From positions 124,001 to 188,000 of the forward strand of contig CAZCSV010000001.1 in assembly GCA_964501535.1 (NCBI GenBank): a stretch of 64,000 nt of DNA, in the 5' to 3' direction. This document shows, piece after piece, positions 38,296-47,761 of the stretch. The stretch comes from FEN-1279 sp964501535 (lineage in GTDB: Bacteria; Bacteroidota; Ignavibacteria; Tepidaquicellales; Tepidaquicellaceae). Made by a program: the position numbers and the translations under genes. The first letter of the stretch is position 1; every line of letters starts with the position of its first letter. Under the pieces are notes generated by a model that did no database searches, was not told the DNA's origin, and was given only the letters and a program-made list of their open reading frames with translations.

Positions 38296-39131
38296 GACGG
38301 CAAAGTGATAATATGATGGGACATAAATATCCGAAAACAAAAAATTATCTTCAAAAAGTTTTTTTCAGGAAAGTATTTGGCAAGAAACTGTATAAATATT
38401 TTAAGGTAACTAAAATTGTTCTGTTATATAAATTTGGAAAAAGTTTCGAGATAAGTGAATTCCTTAAGCAAATAATAAAAGATGATTTCGTGATATTCGA
38501 TGTCGGGGCTAATCTCGGACAGTATGCAATTCGGTTCTCCTTGTTCCTCAAAAATAAGGGGAAAGTTATTAGCATAGAACCTGTATACGAAGATTTCTTG
38601 TTTTTGTGCAGGATTAAAAAAAAGTTTAAACTTGATAATCTTGTGTGCTGCAATTATGCCGTTAGTGATGTCGAAAAAACCGGCGAACTGTTTATCCCCG
38701 TTATTGACCACGATATCGAACTCGATACAAGAGCAACCATTAATCTTGATAATTACTATTTTAAATATGATAACTATAAGACTCAACCCGTGAAAATCAC
38801 TACACTTCAGTCGGTCTTTAATGATTATGGATTGGAACGCTTGGATATCATTAAATCGGATACCGAAGGAAACGACAATAAAGTCATTCTCGGCTCTTTG
38901 GATTTAATTAAAAAATATCTGCCCTTGATTTTAGTGGAAGATTCACATGAAGAAAAATGGCTGAATGAAATATATGCAATTGGCTATTCGCCTTTTTATG
39001 TTAAAAGAAATCGTTTCCTCATCGATGCTTTTATGGCAAAAAATCACAAATCCGATGTTATATATGATTTGCTTGTGCTGATTCATGAAACTAAAATAAA
39101 CTATTTTACTGATTACTTTTATGTCGCCTGA
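38292..39131 (+). CDS. FkbM family methyltransferase
   Basis: 279 residues. VIFDVGANLGQYAIRFSLFL (SAM loop), KVISIEPVYEDFLFLCR (acidic motif) and LDIIKSDTEGNDNKVILGSL (the post-SAM Asp-Glu-Gly) define FkbM. Such enzymes methylate sugar hydroxyls. Situated between two DUF354 genes and overlapping the first by four bases, it probably methylates the residue that one of them adds. Confidence 0.85.
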   Translation: MRRQSDNMMGHKYPKTKNYLQKVFFRKVFGKKLYKYFKVTKIVLLYKFGKSFEISEFLKQIIKDDFVIFDVGANLGQYAIRFSLFLKNKGKVISIEPVYEDFLFLCRIKKKFKLDNLVCCNYAVSDVEKTGELFIPVIDHDIELDTRATINLDNYYFKYDNYKTQPVKITTLQSVFNDYGLERLDIIKSDTEGNDNKVILGSLDLIKKYLPLILVEDSHEEKWLNEIYAIGYSPFYVKRNRFLIDAFMAKNHKSDVIYDLLVLIHETKINYFTDYFYVA

Positions 39132-39139
39132 ATCCTAAA

Positions 39140-40207
39140 ATGAATATCCTTATCGATATTGGACATCCTGCCCATGTTCATTTGCTAAAGCATTTCATCT
39201 GGACTATGAAAAAACAGGGATATGATGTGTTTGTAACTGTTAGAGATATCCCTGCCGCAAAAAAACTTCTGCAAATTTATAATATTGAGTATATTCAATT
39301 CGGGAGTAAATCGTTTTCTCTTGCTGGTAAAGCTTTTAATCAGTTAAAATATGATAAGCTTATCCTTGATTTGGTTAAAGCAAATAATATCGAAATCGGA
39401 ATAGGAACATCCTTGACTGTAGCACAGGTCTCGAAAATATCTAAAATGAAATCGTTTATTCTTGATGATGATGATTCCGCTGTCCAGCCTTTGTTTAAAC
39501 AGTTCGTCCACCCCTGCGCTGATTATCTGATATCTCCGGATGTCCTGAATTTCGAAAGAAAAAAGAAAAATCATATTACTTATGCGGGATATCACGAACT
39601 TGCCTACTTGCACCCGGATAGATTCTCTCCTGATATTAATGTCCTTGAAGAATCGGGAATAAATGAAAATGAGGACTTTTTTGTACTTAGATTTAACGCT
39701 TTTAAAGCTCACCATGACCTTGGCATTAAAGGTATATCAAATGAAAATAAACGTAAACTGATTGACCTCTTAAAAGAGAACGGGAAAATATTTATTACCA
39801 CAGAAAAAGATATTGACCCCGAATTTAAAGAATATCAGTTGAAAATATCACCCGATAAAATTCATTCTTTGCTGTATTATGCTAAAATGTTTATTGGTGA
39901 TAGCCAAACGATGACCTCCGAAGCCGCAGTATTGGGTACTCCTGCTTTTCGTTGCAACTCTTTTGCAGGTAGAATATCGTATTTAAATGAAGAAGAATAT
40001 AAATATGGGCTGACTTACGGCTTTAAACCTGAAGAGTTTGAATTTATGCTCAGAATAATTAAGCAATATTTAAAACTGAAAAATATTAAGGAAATTTGGC
40101 AAAAAAAGAGAAATAAAATGCTCGCAGACAAAATTGACGTTACTTCATTCTTTGTCAACCTGATTAACAATTATTATATTAATGTAAATAATTGTAAATA
40201 TTTGTAA
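39140..40207 (+). CDS. DUF354 family protein (predicted GT-B glycosyltransferase)
   Basis: 355 residues. NILIDIGHPAHVHLLKHFIW is the family N-terminus, FILDDDDSAVQPLFKQFVH the Asp-rich loop, and MFIGDSQTMTSEAAVLGTPA the donor-site region. A paralogue lies 1.9 kb upstream. The two probably act in sequence. It is followed by 106 bases of AT-rich DNA with no clear hairpin, which may hold a fresh promoter for the sugar transferase. Confidence 0.75.
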   Translation: MNILIDIGHPAHVHLLKHFIWTMKKQGYDVFVTVRDIPAAKKLLQIYNIEYIQFGSKSFSLAGKAFNQLKYDKLILDLVKANNIEIGIGTSLTVAQVSKISKMKSFILDDDDSAVQPLFKQFVHPCADYLISPDVLNFERKKKNHITYAGYHELAYLHPDRFSPDINVLEESGINENEDFFVLRFNAFKAHHDLGIKGISNENKRKLIDLLKENGKIFITTEKDIDPEFKEYQLKISPDKIHSLLYYAKMFIGDSQTMTSEAAVLGTPAFRCNSFAGRISYLNEEEYKYGLTYGFKPEEFEFMLRIIKQYLKLKNIKEIWQKKRNKMLADKIDVTSFFVNLINNYYINVNNCKYL

Positions 40208-40313
40208 ATAAATGCTTTTTCAGTATCTTTTATATTATTTCTTTACTATTTTTATGGGGAAATGGGGGAAACTTTTTATCTGTTTGTTTGTTTAATTAAC
40301 TAAAGATGGGTTA

Positions 40314-41387
40314 GTGAAAATGTTTAAAAATCTATTTATAGAGAATAAAGTTTCACCGCAATTTAATCCTTGTGAAATCATTGATAAGGAATTAGTCTAT
40401 TATTTCTCGAAATATATTAATCCCTTTAATCCCGAAACGAAAATTCTTGACACTTCAACATCATTTAATATCGAATCTATTGCTCCTCCCGTTAAAAATA
40501 TCGTTAATCTTAGAAAAATAAATAATATTAAAAATATAAATAAGTATTTCGATGTCGTTAATAAAAAACTTCCGGTCGACGGTGTCTTGATTGGATGTGT
40601 GGAAACCTATAATGAAAGACGCACGAGAATATTTAAAAATTCCCCCAAGTTGCTGTCGAGAGTGGTTTATATTTACGATTTTATTGTGCATAGAGTCTTC
40701 TCTAAAATATCAGTTACAAAGAAAATTTATAAAAGCGTTTTTCCTGATGGCAATAAAGCTATTTCCTTTACGGAAACATTCGGAAGACTGTTTTCATGCG
40801 GATTCGAATTGATAAATAGTACCGTGATAAATGAATATTTGTATTTTATTAGCAAAAAAGTAAGAGAACCGTTTTATGATGAAGAACCCTCTAATGGAAT
40901 AATTTATAAGATGAAGAGAATAGGTAAAGACGGAAAAATTATTACAGTCTATAAATTAAGAACTATGAACCCTTATGCCGAGTATCTTCAGAGCTTCCTG
41001 TTTGAAAAAAATAACTTGAAAGAAGGCGGAAAGTTCCGAAACGATTTTAGAATTACTTCCTGGGGACATTTTTTAAGAAAATATTGGATCGACGAAATAC
41101 CTATGATTTTTAATTTTCTTAAAGGCGATATTAAAATGGTCGGCGTTAGACCGCTTAGCGGACAATACTACGGTCTGTATTCCGAAGAACTAAAAGCTCT
41201 TAGACTTAAATTTAAACCGGGCTTGCTTCCCCCTTACTATGCCGATATCCCTAAAACTCTGGATGAAATTATGGAATCGGAAAAAAAATATCTGGAAGCT
41301 TACGGAAAAAATCCCTTCAAAACTGATTTTAGGTATTTCTTTAAAATTATTCTTAATATAATTTTAAGGAAAGCTAGAAGCTCATAA
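40314..41387 (+). CDS. Bacterial sugar transferase, short form (initiating phosphoglycosyltransferase-like)
   Basis: 357 residues. The C-terminal half matches the PF02397 family: MKRIGKDGKIITVYKLRTM, RITSWGHFLRKYWIDEIPMI and KGDIKMVGVRPLSGQYYGLY, including the conserved VRPLS. The N-terminal part lacks the usual four-helix bundle and also the re-entrant membrane helix that normally precedes the conserved core. A close-looking family in Bacteroidota has the same form. It may be a soluble or peripheral enzyme. GTG at 40314 and ATG at 40320 are both possible starts. It is the last gene of the locus proper. Confidence 0.78.
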   Translation: MKMFKNLFIENKVSPQFNPCEIIDKELVYYFSKYINPFNPETKILDTSTSFNIESIAPPVKNIVNLRKINNIKNINKYFDVVNKKLPVDGVLIGCVETYNERRTRIFKNSPKLLSRVVYIYDFIVHRVFSKISVTKKIYKSVFPDGNKAISFTETFGRLFSCGFELINSTVINEYLYFISKKVREPFYDEEPSNGIIYKMKRIGKDGKIITVYKLRTMNPYAEYLQSFLFEKNNLKEGGKFRNDFRITSWGHFLRKYWIDEIPMIFNFLKGDIKMVGVRPLSGQYYGLYSEELKALRLKFKPGLLPPYYADIPKTLDEIMESEKKYLEAYGKNPFKTDFRYFFKIILNIILRKARSS

Positions 41388-41401
41388 TCCAATTTATAAA
41401 T

Positions 41402-43087
41402 ATGAAAAAGATTCTTGTTGCGGCAATTTTTGTTGCCTGTGCGAATTTTTTGCTTGCTCAGGTGGAACTCGTTCCGCCTTCACACCCTGTTTATGATTTT
41501 TTAAAGAAAATGCAGCTGATGAATGTTATCGATGATTTTAATTCATCATCAATTCCCGTATCGCGTAATCAGGTCGCAAATCATCTGAAAGTGATTAACG
41601 AAAATAAAATGAAATTAGGATATATTGATAAGGAAATATTAAGTGATTATCTGGTGGAATTTGAATTTGATGTTAATAAAACTCTGAATTCCTCCTATGC
41701 TCTCTTTAAAAAATTCGATATAAAAGATGTATTTAACGATAAAAAACAAAAATACCTCTATAATTATGCTGATAGCAATTCCTCCTTTTTTCTCGATGTA
41801 AATGGCTACTTGTCGCAAAGAAATTCAAACGGCGATTCCATTGGAAATCATTCATTGTCTCTGGGCGAAATTGGCATCAGAGCCAGAGGAACATTGTTTG
41901 ACGCAGTAGGGTATTATCTGAGAATGTCAAACGGACAGAAAATTAATGGCAATCAGGCAGATGTTGATATGTCGATTGTTACTTATCCGAAATTTAAAGC
42001 AAACACAAAATATAAAATTGGAAATAATAACTTCGATACCTATGAAGGTTACTTGAGATACAGTACTAAAAGCGAATGGCTTGCCCTCACCGCAGGTAAG
42101 GAATCTGTCCTGTCGGGATTTGGCTATATCGATAAACTCTTTCTCTCTGATAATAGTGTCCCTTTTAGCTTTATTAAAATTGATCTGAAATATAAAGCAC
42201 TTCATTACTTTTCGTTGTACGGAAGCCTGAAAGGGGACTCGCTCGGTAAAGACATCAGTTCGAAATATATTGCTGCTCACAGACTTACCGTTAACTTTTC
42301 TAATGTGTTTAGAGCAGGCTTCTTTGAATCCGTTATTATTGCGGAATCACCGTTCAATTTTACTTACCTGAATCCGCTGAGTTTCCTGCGTTCAGCAGAC
42401 TATAACGCAGGCGAATTGTATGGTGGAAACAGAAATAACTCTGTTATGGGTTTCGATATGGAAATTCACCCCGTGAAAAATCTTGCATTCCAGGGCTCTA
42501 TATTGATTGATGATTTGAACTTTAGTACGCTGTTTAAAAATGAAACCGATAGCACCGCTTCCAATGATAATCGGTTTGGATATCAGTTGGGCTGCATGTG
42601 GACTAATGCTTTTACATTACCTCAGTTAACCGCTTCGCTCGAGTATACGAGACTGGACCCTTTTGTGTATTCTCACAGAACAAATAAGAGCCAATATACA
42701 AATTGGACGCTCCCGTTGGGGCATAATATGTCCCCGAATTCGGACGAAATTGCCTTGAAATTGTCTGCTTATATTTATAAAAGATTGAATGTTAAATTTA
42801 CTTATCAGCACCAGAGGTCAGCCGGAAGACTTATTCTGCATGGCGATACGCTGATTGAAAACTGGGGCGGCGATATTAATAGGGGAGATGGCGATATCGT
42901 CAGAAATAATAAGTTCCTTTCGGGGGATAGAGTTGATAAGGATATATTTACTCTGGACTTCCTGTGGCAGCCGCTTAGACAGTATTTTCTTGAATTTAAA
43001 TACCAGTATAAAATTTCTAACCTGCTTTATGCATCTAAAAAATATAAAGATGCATACTTCTTTTTGACGGCAAGAATTGATTTCTAA
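41402..43087 (+). CDS. Wzi-like outer-membrane capsule assembly protein
   Basis: 561 residues. Signal peptide MKKILVAAIFVACANFLLAQ, then a helical segment and alternating beta strands consistent with a barrel. FNFTYLNPLSFLRSADYN and NSVMGFDMEIHPVKNLAFQG resemble the Caps_assemb_Wzi family, and the final TARIDF ends on an aromatic residue, typical of barrel proteins. It would bind or anchor the exported polysaccharide on the cell surface. It begins 14 bases after the sugar transferase, in the same operon. Confidence 0.78.
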   Translation: MKKILVAAIFVACANFLLAQVELVPPSHPVYDFLKKMQLMNVIDDFNSSSIPVSRNQVANHLKVINENKMKLGYIDKEILSDYLVEFEFDVNKTLNSSYALFKKFDIKDVFNDKKQKYLYNYADSNSSFFLDVNGYLSQRNSNGDSIGNHSLSLGEIGIRARGTLFDAVGYYLRMSNGQKINGNQADVDMSIVTYPKFKANTKYKIGNNNFDTYEGYLRYSTKSEWLALTAGKESVLSGFGYIDKLFLSDNSVPFSFIKIDLKYKALHYFSLYGSLKGDSLGKDISSKYIAAHRLTVNFSNVFRAGFFESVIIAESPFNFTYLNPLSFLRSADYNAGELYGGNRNNSVMGFDMEIHPVKNLAFQGSILIDDLNFSTLFKNETDSTASNDNRFGYQLGCMWTNAFTLPQLTASLEYTRLDPFVYSHRTNKSQYTNWTLPLGHNMSPNSDEIALKLSAYIYKRLNVKFTYQHQRSAGRLILHGDTLIENWGGDINRGDGDIVRNNKFLSGDRVDKDIFTLDFLWQPLRQYFLEFKYQYKISNLLYASKKYKDAYFFLTARIDF

Positions 43088-43115
43088 TACTTTTTTGCCG
43101 CTTCGATTTTTTTAA

Positions 43116-44609
43116 ATGAATATTATAGAGTTCAATAATGTTTCTAAAACATTCGGTAAGTTGCTTGCCAATGATGATATTTCGTTTACTATAAAGAAAA
43201 ATTCTGTTCATTGTGTAGTCGGTGAAAATGGTGCCGGAAAATCCACGTTGATGAAAATTCTGTTCGGGGTTTATAAACAGGATAAAGGAATTGTTAAAAT
43301 CAATGGAAATGAGGTAAACTTTAATTCTCCCCTTGATGCAATTAAGTGCAAAATCGGAATGCTTTATCAGCATTTTATGCTGATTGATGATTTTACCGTG
43401 TTGGAAAATGTTATTCTTGGAAATGAAATAACGAAAAAAAACAGGATAGACTTCGGTAAATCAAAAACAGTCTTAATGGAATTTATTAATAAATATAATC
43501 TTGATTTATCGCTGGATAAAAAAATATCTGAACTCGGTATTAGTGAACAGCAAAAAGTCGAAATACTGAAACTGCTCTATAGAAATTCCGATATTATTAT
43601 TTTTGATGAACCTACTGCCGTATTATCTCCGGTGGAAATAATCGAATTTTATAAGATTATTACACAGTTTAAAATCGAGGGAAAAACAATTATACTGATT
43701 ACTCATAAATTAAACGAAGTTAAGGAAATATCTGATTTTGTTACGGTGTTGAGAAAAGGAAAAATGGTCTATGAAACTAAAAGCGATGATTTGGATATTA
43801 AAACCCTTAGCCGGCAGATTATCGGAAATGTCGATATCGTATCACAAGTATCCGATTATGATTATAAAGGAGAGAAAAATATTGTTGCGGAAATGAAAAA
43901 TATAAATCTTCTGTGTAATAAAGTAAATATACTCGATAATGTTAATCTGAAACTTCAAAACGGCGAAATATACGGTATTTGCGGCGTCGAAGGGAACGGG
44001 CAAAACGAAATAATAGAAGTGCTCTGCGGTATTAATAAAAATTATAAGGGCAATTTAAAAGTAAAAACTCGTAAAATATCTCTCGTTCCTGACGACAGGA
44101 CTAAAAAAGGAATGATAAAAGAATTTACCGTCGGCGAAAATCTGATTATTAAAAGAAAAGATTTCAAAATTATAAATAATAAATCGGTTAAAAGATTGGC
44201 ACAAGATATTATTGATAAATATGATATTAGATTGTCCGGCATCGATTCTTCTATGGGTGCTCTTTCGGGAGGAAATCAGCAGAAAACAATTATCGCCAGG
44301 GAAATTGAGCTCGATAATGATTTGCTTATTTTTTCCCATCCCACAAGAGGTGTCGATATTGCCGCAACTTCTTTTATTCATACTGTGATTCTCGGGCAAA
44401 AGAAAAAAGGTAAGGCTGTATTGCTGATATCCTCCGACTTGGATGAACTGCTTAAACTGTCCGATAGATTGGGGGTAATTTGTAAAGGAAAAATTATCGC
44501 CGAGTTTGAAAGAACACAATTTGATTTAACCAATGATGTGGAAAAAACCGTATTGCTTGAATCCATTGGCAAATTAATGATAGGTGTTACCGGTGAACAA
44601 AAAAATTAA
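43116..44609 (+). CDS. BMP/nucleoside-type ABC importer ATP-binding protein, two NBDs
   Basis: 497 residues. NBD1 has GENGAGKSTLMKILFGVY (Walker A), QQKVEILKLL (signature) and IIIFDEPTAVLSP (Walker B with Glu). NBD2 has GVEGNGQNEIIEVL instead of a normal Walker A, signature LSGGNQQKTIIAREIEL, and LLIFSHPTRGVDIAA where the Glu is replaced by His. Such asymmetric pairs are normal for the YufO/NupO family, which energises import of nucleosides or simple sugars. It overlaps the permease gene at its end. Confidence 0.85.
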   Translation: MNIIEFNNVSKTFGKLLANDDISFTIKKNSVHCVVGENGAGKSTLMKILFGVYKQDKGIVKINGNEVNFNSPLDAIKCKIGMLYQHFMLIDDFTVLENVILGNEITKKNRIDFGKSKTVLMEFINKYNLDLSLDKKISELGISEQQKVEILKLLYRNSDIIIFDEPTAVLSPVEIIEFYKIITQFKIEGKTIILITHKLNEVKEISDFVTVLRKGKMVYETKSDDLDIKTLSRQIIGNVDIVSQVSDYDYKGEKNIVAEMKNINLLCNKVNILDNVNLKLQNGEIYGICGVEGNGQNEIIEVLCGINKNYKGNLKVKTRKISLVPDDRTKKGMIKEFTVGENLIIKRKDFKIINNKSVKRLAQDIIDKYDIRLSGIDSSMGALSGGNQQKTIIAREIELDNDLLIFSHPTRGVDIAATSFIHTVILGQKKKGKAVLLISSDLDELLKLSDRLGVICKGKIIAEFERTQFDLTNDVEKTVLLESIGKLMIGVTGEQKN

Positions 44610-45627
44610 AGCAAATATTTTATCGATTTCGATATCTGTTGTTCTTACTTTTCTGATTGTAATTGCAATATTACTTGTGATTGGAAAAAATCCTGTGGAA
44701 GTTTTTATGATGATGTTTGCTGATGTTTTTGGAAGCGGATACGGATTGGGACAAACATTGTTCAAGGCAACTCCCCTTATTTTTTGCGGGTGCGGTCTGG
44801 CTGTTTGCTTCCATGCATCGCTTTTTAATATTGGTGCTGAAGGTCAGCTCAATGCAGGCTCTTTTGCCATAGGCTTGGTAACGTATTATTTGTCTGGGTT
44901 TTCATTTATTGTTGCTGTACCTGTTGCTCTGATTTGCGGCTTCTTGATAAGCGGTTTGCTGGGATTGATTCCTGCTGTTATAAAAGTTAAAAAAGGAGTC
45001 AGTGAGGTTATTACTACTATTATGTTGAACTTTGTCGTTCTCGCTCTTATTAACTACTTGCTGATTGATTTCTTTGCCGTCAAATCTACTGTGCATACGG
45101 AAAAAATTCCCGATTCAATCATGATCCCCGAATTTTCCGATTTCTTCCAGGTGTTCCAGGGCTCTTCCTTGAATCTTGTCTTTGTTGTTTCAATTCTGCT
45201 CGCTGTATTGACTTATTATTTTATTTATAAAACAAAAATTGGGTATGAAATTAGAGCGGTCGGTTTTAATGAAATAGCTTCGAAATATATCGGTATTGGT
45301 GTGAATAAAATTGTATTGCTGTCGTTTTTTCTGGGAGCTGGCCTGACCTCTCTTGTTGGGTTGAATTTTATTGTCGGCTATAAAGGATATTATGAATTCG
45401 GCTTCTCGAATAACCTTGGATTTACTTCGATTGCAGTTGCTTTACTCGCTAAAAATAATCCCATCGGTATTATCTTCTCCGCTTTGCTTTTTGGATTCAT
45501 CGATTATGGCGGATTATCCGTTAATACTCTTGTACCGAAAGAGATTATGTTTGTTATTCAGGGTATTGTTATTTTGACGATATTGTCGGTCGATAAACTG
45601 GTTGAAAAATATTATGTGAAAAATTGA
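44584..45627 (+). CDS. ABC importer permease (BPD_transp_2, YufP-like)
   Basis: 347 residues, about 9-10 membrane helices. LFKATPLIFCGCGLAVCF, FNIGAEGQLNAGSFAIGL and VITTIMLNFVVLALINYLL are signatures of the nucleoside/BMP importers. Starts GTG at 44584 or GTG at 44593 are both possible; they overlap the ATPase by 26 or 17 bases. Partner permease lies next. No BmpA-type binding lipoprotein was found nearby. Confidence 0.85.
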   Translation: MLPVNKKIKANILSISISVVLTFLIVIAILLVIGKNPVEVFMMMFADVFGSGYGLGQTLFKATPLIFCGCGLAVCFHASLFNIGAEGQLNAGSFAIGLVTYYLSGFSFIVAVPVALICGFLISGLLGLIPAVIKVKKGVSEVITTIMLNFVVLALINYLLIDFFAVKSTVHTEKIPDSIMIPEFSDFFQVFQGSSLNLVFVVSILLAVLTYYFIYKTKIGYEIRAVGFNEIASKYIGIGVNKIVLLSFFLGAGLTSLVGLNFIVGYKGYYEFGFSNNLGFTSIAVALLAKNNPIGIIFSALLFGFIDYGGLSVNTLVPKEIMFVIQGIVILTILSVDKLVEKYYVKN

Positions 45628-45631
45628 TGCT

Positions 45632-46540
45632 TTGGAAATAATCTCTCAAATATTATCGCTTACGTTTCTTGCTCAGGTATTGCGACTCTTTACACCGTAC
45701 TATCTCGGTGCTAATGCCGCGAACTTCTCTGAAAGAGCAGGTGTGGTGAATATTGCTATCGAAGGCTTTATGATTGTTTCCGCCTTGGGATATGCTCTTT
45801 TTACAATCTTTAGTGGAAATGCTGTCGTCGGTTTGCTTTCTGCGGTTTTTATTGGTCTGGCGTTCAGCCTTCTGTTTTCGCTTTTTGTGGTTAAATTGAA
45901 AATTAACCAGATTGTCGCAGGCGTGGGGTTCAACCTGCTTATGGCAGGTCTTGCAAAGTTTTTAATCGTATTTCTTTTTCATAGCTCCAGTAATTCCCCA
46001 AGGTTCCATAGCCTCCCGAATATCCCGCTCCTTGTGGATATTCCTCTCATAGGAAAAGTCCTCTCCGATTATATAATTATATTTGCTTTCGCTTTACTGT
46101 TCATTTCGAATTTTGTATTGTTTAAAACAAAATTCGGCTTGAGGCTAAGGTCTGTTGGTGAAAATCCGGAGGCGGGCGAATCACTTGGAATAAAAGTGAG
46201 ATTGTATAAACTCTATGGAGTCATGATTTGCGGATTTCTTGCAAGCCTCGGCGGTGTGTGGCTTGCTTCTAATCAAAATTCATTCAGCGACGGAATGATT
46301 GCAGGACGCGGTTATATCGCTATCGCCGCCATGATTATTGGTAAATGGAAACCTGCAAATATTTTTGTTGCCTGTATGATGTTTGCTTTTTTTGAAGCCC
46401 TCGAAATATCAATGCAAATATCAGAAACATTTATCCCTTCTCAAATAATTCAGATGTTACCCTATCTTATCACTATCTTGGTCTTGATTGGTTTTATCGG
46501 AAAAACAAAACCGCCCGCCGCTGACGGTATCCCGTATTGA
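45632..46540 (+). CDS. ABC importer permease (BPD_transp_2, YufQ-like)
   Basis: 302 residues, about 8-9 membrane helices. The N-terminus YYLGANAANFSERAGVVNIA followed by EGFMIVSALGYALF and RGYIAIAAMIIGKWKPANIF is the pattern of the second permease of nucleoside importers. TTG start at 45632, five bases after the previous stop. It converges with nadK over a 26-bp gap that shows no terminator hairpin. Confidence 0.85.
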   Translation: MEIISQILSLTFLAQVLRLFTPYYLGANAANFSERAGVVNIAIEGFMIVSALGYALFTIFSGNAVVGLLSAVFIGLAFSLLFSLFVVKLKINQIVAGVGFNLLMAGLAKFLIVFLFHSSSNSPRFHSLPNIPLLVDIPLIGKVLSDYIIIFAFALLFISNFVLFKTKFGLRLRSVGENPEAGESLGIKVRLYKLYGVMICGFLASLGGVWLASNQNSFSDGMIAGRGYIAIAAMIIGKWKPANIFVACMMFAFFEALEISMQISETFIPSQIIQMLPYLITILVLIGFIGKTKPPAADGIPY

Positions 46541-46566
46541 TTTGAATTTTTATCCTGGCACTGAAT

Positions 46567-47424
46567 TTAAAACTGCCTTACATCTGCTCCCCATAACAGC
46601 TTGTTGTTAAGCGTCTGGAAATATGTTTTGTTCGTTTTTTTTACTGCCTTTATGTTGAAACTCCCTTTCGTCAGTGTGAAATCTATCGGCGATTTTAATA
46701 TCATTGAAGAAAAACCGTCTGCTGTCAATCTTACCTTGTCCTTCTTTAATATCTTAATCTTTATTGCTCCGTCGTCCGGAACTATTATTGGCCTGAAATT
46801 CAATGTATGCGGACATATCGGTGTTATAATGAATACTTTGCTGTAAGGACTTATTATTGGTCCACCCGCCGATAGGGAATATCCTGTCGAACCCGTCGGT
46901 GTCGATACTATTACTCCGTCTCCGACAAAATTTACTACCTTCTCGTTATTGTAATATATGTCGATTTCTATCATCTTTATGGAATTGCATTTGTCTATCA
47001 CTATTTCATTCATGCCGAAAAATTCCTTCCTGCCTGCTTTCGCCGATATAACACACAAATCGTATATCTTGTAATTCCCATCCAAAATATCCGTAACGAA
47101 TTTCTCCATCTCCTCCGGACTGACTTCTGCCATGAATCCCAAATTCCCGAGATTTACTCCCAGTATCGGGATTTGCTTCCTTCCGACCAGCCTCGCTGTG
47201 TTTAAAAATGTTCCGTCTCCGCCGAGTGAAATTACTATGTCCGACTTGTCAAGTAGAGAATCTAAACTCTTTAATTTATTAGAATACTTTTTTCCGCTTA
47301 TCTTCATCTTCAGAACATCATGAATAATGTATTTTATTCCTTTCTTATCCAAAAGAATCAATATACTGCTTAAAACATTACTTAGATTCTTCTTTGACGG
47401 ATTACCTATTATTCCGAAAGTCAT
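46567..47424 (-). CDS. nadK: NAD kinase
   Basis: 285 residues, full length. GGDGTFLNTARLVG is the catalytic and nucleotide site, NEIVIDK the NAD-binding loop, and SVTGSTGYSLS-type sequence (here TPTGSTGYSLSAGGPI) the ribose-binding motif. It phosphorylates NAD to NADP with ATP in the cytoplasm. It is the last gene of the minus-strand run and lies 6 bases downstream of the DUF1844 gene. Confidence 0.92.
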   Translation of the reverse strand: MTFGIIGNPSKKNLSNVLSSILILLDKKGIKYIIHDVLKMKISGKKYSNKLKSLDSLLDKSDIVISLGGDGTFLNTARLVGRKQIPILGVNLGNLGFMAEVSPEEMEKFVTDILDGNYKIYDLCVISAKAGRKEFFGMNEIVIDKCNSIKMIEIDIYYNNEKVVNFVGDGVIVSTPTGSTGYSLSAGGPIISPYSKVFIITPICPHTLNFRPIIVPDDGAIKIKILKKDKVRLTADGFSSMILKSPIDFTLTKGSFNIKAVKKTNKTYFQTLNNKLLWGADVRQF

Positions 47425-47430
47425 ATTAGT

Positions 47431-47742
47431 TTATTTGTTTTCTTCCTTGTTTTCTTCCTTCTTTTCCTCTTGCGGCTCGTCTTTACGTGATGACTCGTGA
47501 ACATAATTTAACTTTAAATCGGCTAATACCTGCTCCAGAAATTTACTCTCCTGCTCGTTTAAATTATTCTTTGTCTTCTCCTTTATCATGTCAATTATAT
47601 CTATCGTCATTTGTGCCGCATCCAGATCTTTCTCCGCTTTGTCTGTCATCGGATTTTTAATCTTGCCTAAACTCATCCAGGTCTGCATCTGGAAAGAGTA
47701 TATTAACGAATAAAATAGCTGTGTTGTTTTTTCTTCTTCCAT
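47431..47742 (-). CDS. DUF1844 domain-containing protein
   Basis: 103 residues. LFYSLIYSFQMQTWMSLGKI and AAQMTIDIIDMIKEKTKNNL match DUF1844, a short helical protein of unknown role. The C-terminus is rich in Lys and Glu (KEENKEENK). Between nadK and an O-antigen ligase gene on the same strand. Function unknown. Confidence 0.75.
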   Translation of the reverse strand: MEEEKTTQLFYSLIYSFQMQTWMSLGKIKNPMTDKAEKDLDAAQMTIDIIDMIKEKTKNNLNEQESKFLEQVLADLKLNYVHESSRKDEPQEEKKEENKEENK

Positions 47743-47761
47743 TGTTTCAATTTTTTTATTT

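Noticed and set aside
1..41387. Exosortase or Wzz/Wzc chain-length regulator in the locus
   Set aside because: No protein with the exosortase Cys-Arg-His layout or a Wzz/Wzc topology was found; the export set visible is Wzx, Wzi-like and a ligase-like protein.
46541..46566. Terminator between the converging permease and nadK genes
   Set aside because: Only 26 bp, no inverted repeat and no T-run pair could be seen.
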